A DNA stretch of 64,000 bases from JABDGV01 sp964577935 (GTDB lineage Bacteria > Chlamydiota > Chlamydiia > Chlamydiales > FEN-1388). A program made the translations under genes and the position numbers. Positions within the stretch are counted from its first letter, which is position 1. Every line of letters begins with the position of its first letter. The DNA is taken from NCBI GenBank assembly GCA_964577935.1, contig CAZOAJ010000004.1, positions 62,001 to 126,000 of the forward strand, read 5' to 3'. Below are positions 36,284 to 44,019 of this stretch, piece after piece. The notes below the pieces were generated by a model. It was not told the origin of the DNA. It searched no databases and saw only the letters and a list, made by a program, of their open reading frames with translations.

Positions 36284-37213
36284 TCACTTTATTTGAGCCG
36301 ATTTCCATGCGCTATAATAGAGATCCACATCAGAGACAAAATCTCTATGCCGGTGCTGCCAACCCAATAATCGTTTTGCACGTTCATTTGAGATATATTG
36401 ATCAGCTAACAGCCCTTCAACCAACTTTCCATATCTCCGAATCATTTCATCTGATGGAAGAACGCGTATAATATCCTCAAGATTTTGTGTCGTATCAATC
36501 CCTGAAGCAGAGGCTACAGATATAGCCATTTGTTTGACTGTGTGATGTGAATCATCAACAATATTAAATACGACCCCATTTATCTCTTTTTCAGCTGCAA
36601 GTACATATGCATGAGCCAGGTCCTGGCGATGCACCATAGCCCAATGATTATCTCCACTCCCTGCAATCTCAACAAAACCTCTTTGAGCAGATAAAAACCA
36701 ATCCGTAGTCAAACCTTTACTCCCTCCGTAGACACATCCAGGACGAATGACTACCGTACGTAAATGAGTTGATGCCGCACCAAGTATCATCTCTTCTAGA
36801 GGCACTCTCCATTTAACAAGATCTAGAGATGTATTTGGAGAGCTTTCATCAAAAAGCTTATTCCCTGTATTCCCCATATTCCAAATACCCGAGGTATATA
36901 TAAAGCCCTTTGAAACACCTTTCGGGATCTGTAAAGAAAGCAGAATTGATTTTATAAGGTATTCTTCTAATTGGACTCCTCTTGGTGAATTCTCAAATGC
37001 GCAATGGACAACAACTTCTGCCATCGAAAGGGCATCCATAAAGGAATTTGGATTTGAAAGATCACCTATCACAGGATTCACTTCTAAGCATCGTAAAGCC
37101 CTAGCGTTTTCTTCTGAACGAACAAGCCCAAATACTGTATGACCTGCAGTACGAAAGGCCTCAGAAACTGCTTGACCTATGTATCCCGCCGCTCCAGTTA
37201 CAAACACTCGCAT
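36284..37213 (-). CDS. NAD(P)-dependent epimerase/dehydratase (atypical SDR)
   Basis: A 309-residue Rossmann protein with the extended-SDR nucleotide motif FVTGAAGYIGQAV and the Asp of VIGDLSN. The active-site strand reads FIYTSGIWNMG. The usual Tyr-x3-Lys is replaced near WRVPLEEMIL, so this is an atypical SDR that may act as a reductase with a different mechanism. AAGGA lies six bases before the ATG. It is upstream of the aldo/keto reductase on the same strand. The substrate is unknown. Confidence 0.85.
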   Translation of the reverse strand: MRVFVTGAAGYIGQAVSEAFRTAGHTVFGLVRSEENARALRCLEVNPVIGDLSNPNSFMDALSMAEVVVHCAFENSPRGVQLEEYLIKSILLSLQIPKGVSKGFIYTSGIWNMGNTGNKLFDESSPNTSLDLVKWRVPLEEMILGAASTHLRTVVIRPGCVYGGSKGLTTDWFLSAQRGFVEIAGSGDNHWAMVHRQDLAHAYVLAAEKEINGVVFNIVDDSHHTVKQMAISVASASGIDTTQNLEDIIRVLPSDEMIRRYGKLVEGLLADQYISNERAKRLLGWQHRHRDFVSDVDLYYSAWKSAQIK

Positions 37214-37329
37214 ATGGAATCCTTTATTGATTACTTAAATGACCTTATAACTTTGTATATTAAAATAATATTTTGATATAAAAAGAGAAAATTTGACCTC
37301 GATTATAAAGTACTCCTATTTGGTGAACC

Positions 37330-38361
37330 ATGAATCCAAATTCCAAACTGTACTTCTATTTTTTTTATTTATTTCTCGCGATCTTAGTGTTCCTCTTCAT
37401 CAATAACTGGCTACGAGCAACACCCGTTTCTCAAATAACTCCCAAAAAAGTCTCTAAAGACTTTGTTAGTGAACCATCTGAAATACAAGGAATTCCTATG
37501 AACAGATTTCATAGCCTTACACCTGAAGAAGAAAAAATCATTGTAGAAAAAGCAACGGAACGCCCCTACAGCGGTACATACAATAATATGTTTGATAAAG
37601 GTGTTTACATTTGTAAACGATGTGATGCTCCCTTATTCCTCTCATCATCCAAATTTTTATCAAGCTGTGGATGGCCAAGTTTTGATGAAGAGGTTCCTCA
37701 TGCAATTGAAAAAAAAACAGATGCCGATGGAGAACGAACTGAAATACTATGCAAGCGCTGTGGAGCTCATTTAGGGCATGTCTTTGAGGGAGAGGGGCTA
37801 ACCGCAAAAGATGTTCGCTTCTGTGTAAACTCGCTCTCGCTTTCATTTATTCCTGCATATACTTCCGAAGGCTATGAACGAGCAATCTTCGCTGGTGGAT
37901 GTTTTTGGGGAGTTGAATATCTACTCAAAGAATTCCCAGGGATAGTGAAGACACAAGTCGGCTACATCGGAGGAAGTGTCATCAATCCAACTTATAAAGA
38001 GGTCTGTACTGGAGAAACAGGTCATTGTGAGGCAACAGAAGTGATCTTTGATCCTAAAAAAACAAGCTACAAAGCTTTATGTAAATATTTTTTCGAGATT
38101 CATGATCCGACTCAGATCGATCAACAAGGACCAGATATAGGAAATCAATATCGTTCTGCCATCTACTATCTCACCACAGAGCAAAAAGAAACAGCCATGC
38201 AGCTGATAGCCATTTTGAAGAAAAAGGGGTTTAATGTAGTAACACAAGTGTTACCTGCAACACACTTTTACCCTGCAGAGGACTATCACCAAGATTACTA
38301 TAACAAAACAGGAAAGACTCCCTATTGCCATGTTCGTGAAGCTCGCTTCGATGACAATTAA
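37330..38361 (+). CDS. Methionine sulfoxide reductase MsrB-MsrA fusion
   Basis: A 343-residue two-domain repair enzyme reducing both methionine sulfoxide epimers. A hydrophobic helix at residues 8-27 suggests membrane anchoring or export. The MsrB domain (about 55-180) has zinc CxxC pairs (CKRCDAPLF, CKRCGAHLGH) and the catalytic Cys in VRFCVNSLSLSF. The MsrA domain (about 185-340) has the catalytic Cys in AIFAGGCFWGVEYL and the GYIGG and EDYHQDYY segments. The B-then-A order is the less common one. Placing both activities outside the cytoplasm would protect envelope proteins from oxidants. Confidence 0.94.
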   Translation: MNPNSKLYFYFFYLFLAILVFLFINNWLRATPVSQITPKKVSKDFVSEPSEIQGIPMNRFHSLTPEEEKIIVEKATERPYSGTYNNMFDKGVYICKRCDAPLFLSSSKFLSSCGWPSFDEEVPHAIEKKTDADGERTEILCKRCGAHLGHVFEGEGLTAKDVRFCVNSLSLSFIPAYTSEGYERAIFAGGCFWGVEYLLKEFPGIVKTQVGYIGGSVINPTYKEVCTGETGHCEATEVIFDPKKTSYKALCKYFFEIHDPTQIDQQGPDIGNQYRSAIYYLTTEQKETAMQLIAILKKKGFNVVTQVLPATHFYPAEDYHQDYYNKTGKTPYCHVREARFDDN

Positions 38362-38391
38362 ATGTTTTAATAAATCTATCGATTGTTCAAG

Positions 38392-39558
38392 TTATTTCGG
38401 CACATTCCTAATTTGAAAGAGAAATGGAAGCGACATGCATTGAGTTAAGACAGAAAATAAAACTAAGGATCCTACTGAGATGTCATAAAGAATACCCATA
38501 GTAGAACTCCCCAGAAACCAAAAAATACCAAACCATAGATTGAACATGCCATAGGCACTTGCCCGCCTATCCTTACTCACGAGATCAGCAACTACGGCTC
38601 GCATAATCGATTCCTGAGCTCCAAGGCCGATACCCCAAAGGATAATCCCAATCAACGCAAAGGGAAAACTATTCGTAAATACGAACGGAGCAAATAGCGA
38701 CGCAAGCGGAAGTACAAGAATCAAAATTGAAATACCTTTCCTATCGTAGAACCGACCGAAGACTAAGGCAGAAACTCCATCAGCGGCCATTGCGATAGAG
38801 AATAGAACAGGAATCATTGCCGAAGAAACTGTGGCCGTTTTTTCGAAATGATATGCGATCAATGGGAAATCAACATACCCCGCAGCTATGCAAGAAATCG
38901 CAGCTATAAACAACCAATAGGTATTTGTGAATTCTTTAGTTAATAGCGAAGAACTCTCCGCTTCAAAATCTTGAGGTTTTGGGTAGAGTCTTTTTGCACA
39001 CCATAAAACGCTGAGTGCACATATCGCAGGGATTCCAAGAACTATAAACCCCTCTTGATAACCTCCCTTGTAATAAAGAACAGCACTCATGAGCAAAGGA
39101 CCCATGATAGCACCAATTTGATCTAAAGCTTCATGAAATCCAAAACCGAACCCTCGCCCTACCTGCCGGGTCGCATAAGAGAGAAGAGCATCTCGGGCCG
39201 GCGTTCTGAAGGCTTTTCCAAAGCGCTCCATAATCATTAGACCTGCCGCTGTTTGCCAGTTACCTGATAGAGCAAGTAATGGAACAGCAAGAAGATTGAT
39301 TACATATCCAATACAGGTGATGGTCCAATACTGTTTCGTTCTATCGCTAATATACCCTGAAATAATGCGAAAACTATATCCTACCAACTCCCCAAAACCA
39401 GCTACAAATCCAACAATAGCTCCGGACACCCCCAAGAATGCTAAAAATTGCCCTGAAATACTTTTAGCGCCCTCATAGGTAATATCAGCGAAAAGACTAA
39501 CAATACCCATGAGAATTATAAAGATAAGAGCTCTATTTCTCTCTCCAGAGCCCTGCAT
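38392..39558 (-). CDS. MFS transporter
   Basis: A 388-residue transporter with about 12 helices. The region GIVSLFADITYEGAKSISGQ and the loop GYISDRTKQYWTI match a subgroup of MFS permeases with the FADxxYEG signature found beside oxidative or carboxymuconolactone-type genes. The open frame runs further upstream, but ATG 39558 has GAGG five bases before it and starts 8 bases after the AhpD-like stop, so the two genes are probably translationally coupled. The substrate is unknown. Confidence 0.85.
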   Translation of the reverse strand: MQGSGERNRALIFIILMGIVSLFADITYEGAKSISGQFLAFLGVSGAIVGFVAGFGELVGYSFRIISGYISDRTKQYWTITCIGYVINLLAVPLLALSGNWQTAAGLMIMERFGKAFRTPARDALLSYATRQVGRGFGFGFHEALDQIGAIMGPLLMSAVLYYKGGYQEGFIVLGIPAICALSVLWCAKRLYPKPQDFEAESSSLLTKEFTNTYWLFIAAISCIAAGYVDFPLIAYHFEKTATVSSAMIPVLFSIAMAADGVSALVFGRFYDRKGISILILVLPLASLFAPFVFTNSFPFALIGIILWGIGLGAQESIMRAVVADLVSKDRRASAYGMFNLWFGIFWFLGSSTMGILYDISVGSLVLFSVLTQCMSLPFLFQIRNVPK

Positions 39559-39565
39559 AACGACC

Positions 39566-40111
39566 TCAAACTTGTGGAAGATGCAAAGCCAACGGAAAAT
39601 CGATTTCAGGATCAATGATATTGTTAAAATAGTTAGTAAACATATTGATATTAATCGCCAATATAAGCTCCACAATCTCCTGATCCGTTACCCCCTGCTT
39701 CTTGAAGATATCCAGCTCCTCTTGCGGGATTCTACCTCTCTTTTCAATAACATTTTGTACAAATCGCAGTATCGCGGCATCCTTTTCATCCATAGATTGA
39801 GCCGCTCGAGCTAATTCAATTTCTTCCCCACCTAATCCTTTTAAAGCCGCAATCATAGAATGAGCGGATAGACAGTAGTTACATTTATTTATTTGTGCAG
39901 TCGTGAGGGCTATCTTCTCTTGGAGTTTCGGAGAGAGTGATGTTTTTCCTAGAGCATCATTTAAACCCAAAAATACTTGAAGAACAAGCGGAGAGTTCGC
40001 CATATGTTTAAATATATTAGGAACTTTGCCCATCTGTTTTTCAAGGCCTTGATAAAGAGACTTGACCTGTTCCGAGGCATTCTCTCTTTCAACTTTTGAT
40101 ATACGACTCAT
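39566..40111 (-). CDS. AhpD-like carboxymuconolactone-decarboxylase family protein
   Basis: A 181-residue alpha-helical protein with the AhpD redox signature NKCNYCLSAHSMIA (Cys-x2-Cys then His). AhpD-type proteins reduce peroxidase partners or remove hydroperoxides. The peroxidase-related subgroup (LSPKLQEKIALTTAQIN) fits best. ATG 40111 is preferred over 40147 because GGAGGG lies six bases before it. The MFS gene starts 8 bases after the stop. Confidence 0.88.
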   Translation of the reverse strand: MSRISKVERENASEQVKSLYQGLEKQMGKVPNIFKHMANSPLVLQVFLGLNDALGKTSLSPKLQEKIALTTAQINKCNYCLSAHSMIAALKGLGGEEIELARAAQSMDEKDAAILRFVQNVIEKRGRIPQEELDIFKKQGVTDQEIVELILAININMFTNYFNNIIDPEIDFPLALHLPQV

Positions 40112-40223
40112 ACAATTCCCTCCGACTATAGTATTGCTACACATCATTATTTCTACACATCGTGATCTTTTTGATGCATATCAAAGTTCTGGACTAGGAG
40201 GAGGAGTAAAAAATCAAAATATT

Positions 40224-40913
40224 CTATTTATAAAGAATCTGTTGTAGCTTCTTTTTTACTTCAGGCCACTCAGATTCTACAATCCGAAACCACGCAGTAT
40301 CACGGCTGCGATCTTTCATAATCATATGACTCTCTTGAATACCTTCAAATTTGAAACCTAAACGCAATGCCGCCCTGCGAGATCGTTCGTTTTGGGCATC
40401 ACATTTCCATTCTACACGGCGATACCCCAAATCAAAAGCATGCTTGAGCATCAGATAAGTCGATTCTGTATTAGCCAGCGTGGCTTGAACAATCGGACTA
40501 TACCATATACCGCCCAGCTCAATCTTTAAATGCGGAGGGCTGTTATTCATCAAATTAGCCACTCCTACCTGCCTGTTAGAAAGAGTATCGAATATACAAA
40601 GGCATAGTCCGTTTAAAGCATTAACATAGGGAAGCAAACTCGCTTCAAATTCGCGTAGATTGTAAAAGGGACCATCAAACATATAACGCCAAATCAATTC
40701 ATCTGAATCATAGGCATCTATGGATCGATTATTTAAGCTAATAGGCGTTCCATTAGAAGCTTCAAAAAGAGCTTTTCCATCACGTGCAATGACCATAGGC
40801 TCTAGATGCACATATCGCCCCGTAAGCTTTATGAAAGCGGGTTTTTCTGGCACCAGTTGTCGCCTAGAAAGAATGTCTGCCGATAACGCAGACAAAGATC
40901 GAAAATCTGCCAT
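40224..40913 (-). CDS. GNAT acetyltransferase, RimJ/RimL type
   Basis: A 229-residue N-acetyltransferase. It has the RimJ/L-type acetyl-CoA site with VEWKCDAQNERSRRAALRLG and the strand FKFEGIQESHMIMKDRSRDT. The usual opening LTGRYVHLEPMVIARDG is present. The frame is open to a TTG at 40937; ATG 40913 with AGGA ahead is the better start. The target is unknown (ribosomal protein alpha-amine, tRNA-like or an antibiotic). Confidence 0.88.
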   Translation of the reverse strand: MADFRSLSALSADILSRRQLVPEKPAFIKLTGRYVHLEPMVIARDGKALFEASNGTPISLNNRSIDAYDSDELIWRYMFDGPFYNLREFEASLLPYVNALNGLCLCIFDTLSNRQVGVANLMNNSPPHLKIELGGIWYSPIVQATLANTESTYLMLKHAFDLGYRRVEWKCDAQNERSRRAALRLGFKFEGIQESHMIMKDRSRDTAWFRIVESEWPEVKKKLQQILYK

Positions 40914-40981
40914 AGCCCATTTTCCTTCTTTGGACAAAAGTTATGAGCGAAGGCTCTAACCCGGTTATCCACCCACCCGAA

Positions 40982-41788
40982 TTACTTCGGGTATTTTCGA
41001 AACAGAATAGCATTATCCTGTTCAATCTCAGCAACGATTTCACAAGACTCTAAAAGCTTACAGAAGGATTTGATCTTAGGTTGTTTCCCTTTAACTGTGG
41101 TAAAAAGATTTGAAAGAAGAATATACCCATCTGTCTTTACCTTAGGAATAAAGAGCTGAACATCCTCGAGTGCACCTTTCTCAGAATAATCGCCATCTAA
41201 ATGCAGAAAATCGATTGACCCTATTTGGTTAACAGCCTTGTTAGACGGATTCCGAATCGGAAAGCAATAAGGAGTTAATTCCCACTTATTAATCATACCT
41301 CGAAACTTATCGTATGCCACATTCATGTTTACATTGGCCCACCAATGCTTGTTTGGATCATCATTATCCAAATATTTAATAGCTTCTGGGTTTGACCATG
41401 CGTCTATTGCGTAAATTTTTCCATGCTGCAAATACTTGAGAGTTGCAGCGATCGGCAATACAGATGATCCCGAAAATGCACCGATTTCAACACACACTTT
41501 TGGTCGCGTAACAAGCACTACATCCATTAACAAATTAACTTTCTCTGGAGTGCACCAGCTATTAACCAAGCTCTGAGCCACCATTACTTTGAGATCCTGA
41601 AAAGCTTGGACTTGCAGCCGATCAAGTGAAAAAGGATCTTCATCTTTGAGAGCAACTTGAGGATCCCAATCGGCGTGAATGACGACGGAACTTGTGCATA
41701 GGATACCACAAATAAGAGCCCTCAATGGTATCTCGCAAATAGAATGTATAAAACTTTCAATGGTTTTCATAAGCATCTCTTTTTTCAT
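40982..41788 (-). CDS. Exported SAM-dependent methyltransferase-like protein
   Basis: A 268-residue class I methyltransferase of the Methyltransf_24 / O-methyltransferase-like type. Motif I is VCVEIGAFSGSSVLPIA and the acidic end of beta-2 is IYAIDAWSN. The catalytic-like strand FLHLDGDYSEKGALEDVQLF is typical of this family. Residues 1-38 contain a hydrophobic segment (LRALICGILCTSSVVIHA) that looks like a signal peptide. SAM is cytoplasmic, so an exported methyltransferase would make most sense inside a host cell. The substrate is unknown. Confidence 0.75.
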   Translation of the reverse strand: MKKEMLMKTIESFIHSICEIPLRALICGILCTSSVVIHADWDPQVALKDEDPFSLDRLQVQAFQDLKVMVAQSLVNSWCTPEKVNLLMDVVLVTRPKVCVEIGAFSGSSVLPIAATLKYLQHGKIYAIDAWSNPEAIKYLDNDDPNKHWWANVNMNVAYDKFRGMINKWELTPYCFPIRNPSNKAVNQIGSIDFLHLDGDYSEKGALEDVQLFIPKVKTDGYILLSNLFTTVKGKQPKIKSFCKLLESCEIVAEIEQDNAILFRKYPK

Positions 41789-42093
41789 CGGTATAAGGAG
41801 TGTCCTGCACGTTTTGCTTTATAATAATGGCTACTTTGTAAAATTCTTATTACATATGAGGGAGCACACCTTAAAGAAGAAAAGAGTTTAACTAAAGAAA
41901 AAATGAAGCCGCAGAGGCACTCTGCTCGAAGAACTTGTCATACATAGCTTCAAAGCCTCCGATGTGAAAAAGAGAGGCATATCACGCTCCTTAATTAGAT
42001 CTATTTTTTCATGATTGAAAACAAAACAACACGCATTTACAAGAACCAAACCAGAGCTTCATTAAACATAAAACATATTTTGGTTGATATTTT
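41789..42093. other. 305-base divergent gap, no gene seen
   Basis: This lies between the methyltransferase (minus) and the HAD protein (plus). It is AT-rich, with a TATAAT at about 41820-41825 on the plus strand and no clear -35 element. No RNA gene was recognised. Confidence 0.4.
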
Positions 42094-43407
42094 ATGCAAA
42101 AAATAGTTTCTCTTACGTTATTCCTAGCCATAATCTACTCATTTACAGGACAAATACTCTCTAAAGAGCAAATTTCCGAAAGAAATTCAAGCCTTGGGGA
42201 AAATGAACCAGCTTTCAAGCCGGTCCTTCCACGATCATTTGATATTGATCAAATTATTGATCATGTTCTTATCATCAGCGATGTCGATGGAGTGATTCGT
42301 AGCCATCCTGACGACAAACGGATTCCTGAAAATATCGTTTACACAATAAAGCAGCTCCTCAGAACGAACAAAGTCCAGATGGCGTTTATATCGGGATCAC
42401 CATTAACCCGCACGGAAGATGCCGGAGAGTGGCAATTGGATGTCTATCCGCTCGAGAAGCTCTTTCTTCCTGAGTTTGAAAATGAGATTGAAGAAGGGAA
42501 AATAGTCATATATGGGGCAATGGGAGGCCAATTTCTCTCGAGCTCAAATCAAGTTTTCTATCAAAAGTTCTACTCACCCTATCAAATAGAAGAGGGTTGT
42601 AAAATACTTTTAAAGTCATTCTTAGAAGAAGTCTCTGTTCAAGGGAGCTTAAGTCAAAAAAAACAAGCTTTCATTATCCTTCATAGCCTTAAAATGCTTG
42701 CCCCTTCAAACCAAGCTAATAATGGATTAGCAAATCAATCGCCTTATCAACACCACTCGCTTGAAGTTTTAAAAAATATCGTTCTCTCGATTCGAGCAAA
42801 TATCGACCCCAATTTTCGCTTAATCAATCGAGGCAATGAAGTTGAGTTTCATGCAAGTGATACCGCATGGAACTTTGAACGAATTCAGATCTCTGTATCA
42901 AGAGAGCTTCAAAAAAACGCCTGTTTTTCAAATATAGTCGATCAAAAAAAGCAGTGCTATTATGGAAGTCACTGGATCAAGATCAGCCATATTTCAAAAA
43001 AGGACCCAGCAACCTCTTTCATCGAATCCTATCGAAAAACGTATCCTGAACGTTCACCGCTCATATTAGCCTTTGGAGATGGATCTGTTGACTTTCCGAT
43101 GTTCGATGTTGCACACCTGGCTTTTTTTGTTGGGAGTTCTTCACAGGTAAGCAAACAAAAAAATATAGGAAAACTCCCCTTAGTCATTGTTCGTGATTCT
43201 GAAGGAAAGGATTCCTGCCATGTCGATGGAACTTTTCGAATTTTATCAGCTCTTGAATCTTCCATGGGGAGAGAGTTTAACCATTTTCCCTATATAAGTG
43301 CTCCCACAGGGAACTCAGCATTTGACTCTCCAAGCTGGAATCTTGTATCACTTAACGATATTCAAAACGCCGAGTATATCACGAATGAACTCAACCTCTC
43401 CGAATAA
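42094..43407 (+). CDS. Exported HAD-superfamily phosphatase-like protein
   Basis: A 437-residue protein with a signal peptide (residues 1-23, LTLFLAIIYSFTGQILS). It has the HAD motifs: motif I VLIISDVDGVIRS (DxDG), motif II MAFISGSPL and motif IV ILAFGDGSVDFPMF. The cap of about 200 residues is large. The layout recalls phosphomannomutase / trehalose-phosphatase-like HADs. Export is unusual for this family. The last 23 bases overlap idi, indicating co-transcription. The substrate is unknown. Confidence 0.8.
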   Translation: MQKIVSLTLFLAIIYSFTGQILSKEQISERNSSLGENEPAFKPVLPRSFDIDQIIDHVLIISDVDGVIRSHPDDKRIPENIVYTIKQLLRTNKVQMAFISGSPLTRTEDAGEWQLDVYPLEKLFLPEFENEIEEGKIVIYGAMGGQFLSSSNQVFYQKFYSPYQIEEGCKILLKSFLEEVSVQGSLSQKKQAFIILHSLKMLAPSNQANNGLANQSPYQHHSLEVLKNIVLSIRANIDPNFRLINRGNEVEFHASDTAWNFERIQISVSRELQKNACFSNIVDQKKQCYYGSHWIKISHISKKDPATSFIESYRKTYPERSPLILAFGDGSVDFPMFDVAHLAFFVGSSSQVSKQKNIGKLPLVIVRDSEGKDSCHVDGTFRILSALESSMGREFNHFPYISAPTGNSAFDSPSWNLVSLNDIQNAEYITNELNLSE

Positions 43408-43945
43408 AACATTTGTAGTCCACATTGACCCAACGGATAAGGACATAGGTCTCATTGAAAAGCTTGAAGCACACCAAAGAGGTATACTTCATAGAGCTTT
43501 CTCTATTTTTATTTTTCGAGACCACAGACACTCCACTGAAGTACTCATTCAAAAAAGGGCTTCGGATAAGTACCACTCAGGAGGGCTTTGGACTAATACA
43601 TGCTGCAGCCACGCGGAAGCACATATTCCAGTTGAAATTACGGCACAAAAAAGATTAAAGGAAGAATTTGGTTTTACCTGTCCACTTCATCATGCAGGGA
43701 CATTTTTATATAAAGCTGACGTCGGAAATTCACTCATCGAACATGAAATTGATCATGTCTATACTGCCTTTTGCTCACCTTTAAAACTTCATCCGAATCC
43801 TGAAGAAATCGAAGATTTTCAGTGGATTGATATTGAAAAGCTTGAGCAATGGATGAAGACAAAACCGCATGACTTTACAGCATGGTTTGAAAAGGCATTT
43901 GATATAGCATTGAAGTATATCCGAACGACAAAGAGCTCGTCTTAA
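43385..43945 (+). CDS. idi: Isopentenyl-diphosphate delta-isomerase, type 1
   Basis: A 186-residue Nudix-fold enzyme interconverting IPP and DMAPP for isoprenoids. It has the catalytic Cys in GGLWTNTCCSHAEAH, the Glu-bearing motif AQKRLKEEFGFTCPL and the metal/diphosphate contacts HRAFSIFIF and EHEIDHVYTA. ATG 43385 lies inside the end of the HAD gene (overlap 23 bases). The upstream in-frame ATG at 43298 would add 29 residues unlike the family. A hairpin and T-run follow the stop. A product for haem O farnesylation (cyoE) and quinones is an obvious use. Confidence 0.93.
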   Translation: MNSTSPNKTFVVHIDPTDKDIGLIEKLEAHQRGILHRAFSIFIFRDHRHSTEVLIQKRASDKYHSGGLWTNTCCSHAEAHIPVEITAQKRLKEEFGFTCPLHHAGTFLYKADVGNSLIEHEIDHVYTAFCSPLKLHPNPEEIEDFQWIDIEKLEQWMKTKPHDFTAWFEKAFDIALKYIRTTKSSS

Positions 43946-43960
43946 GCCAACTTGTATATA

Positions 43961-44019
43961 GGTTTGTTTTGCCCTACCGGCGTTCATCGTTGAGTCGAGC
44001 AAAACAATGCCTTTTTTTT
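43961..44019 (+). terminator. Rho-independent terminator after idi
   Basis: TTGTTTTGC (43964-43972) pairs perfectly with GCAAAACAA (43999-44007), leaving a 26-base loop. A run of eight T residues follows at 44012-44019. It sits right after the idi stop and faces the tail of the Sel1 gene. Confidence 0.75.

Noticed and set aside
38359..38400. Search for tRNA genes here and in the other gaps
   Set aside because: No gap showed a full cloverleaf with a T-loop and CCA-ready acceptor; none is reported.
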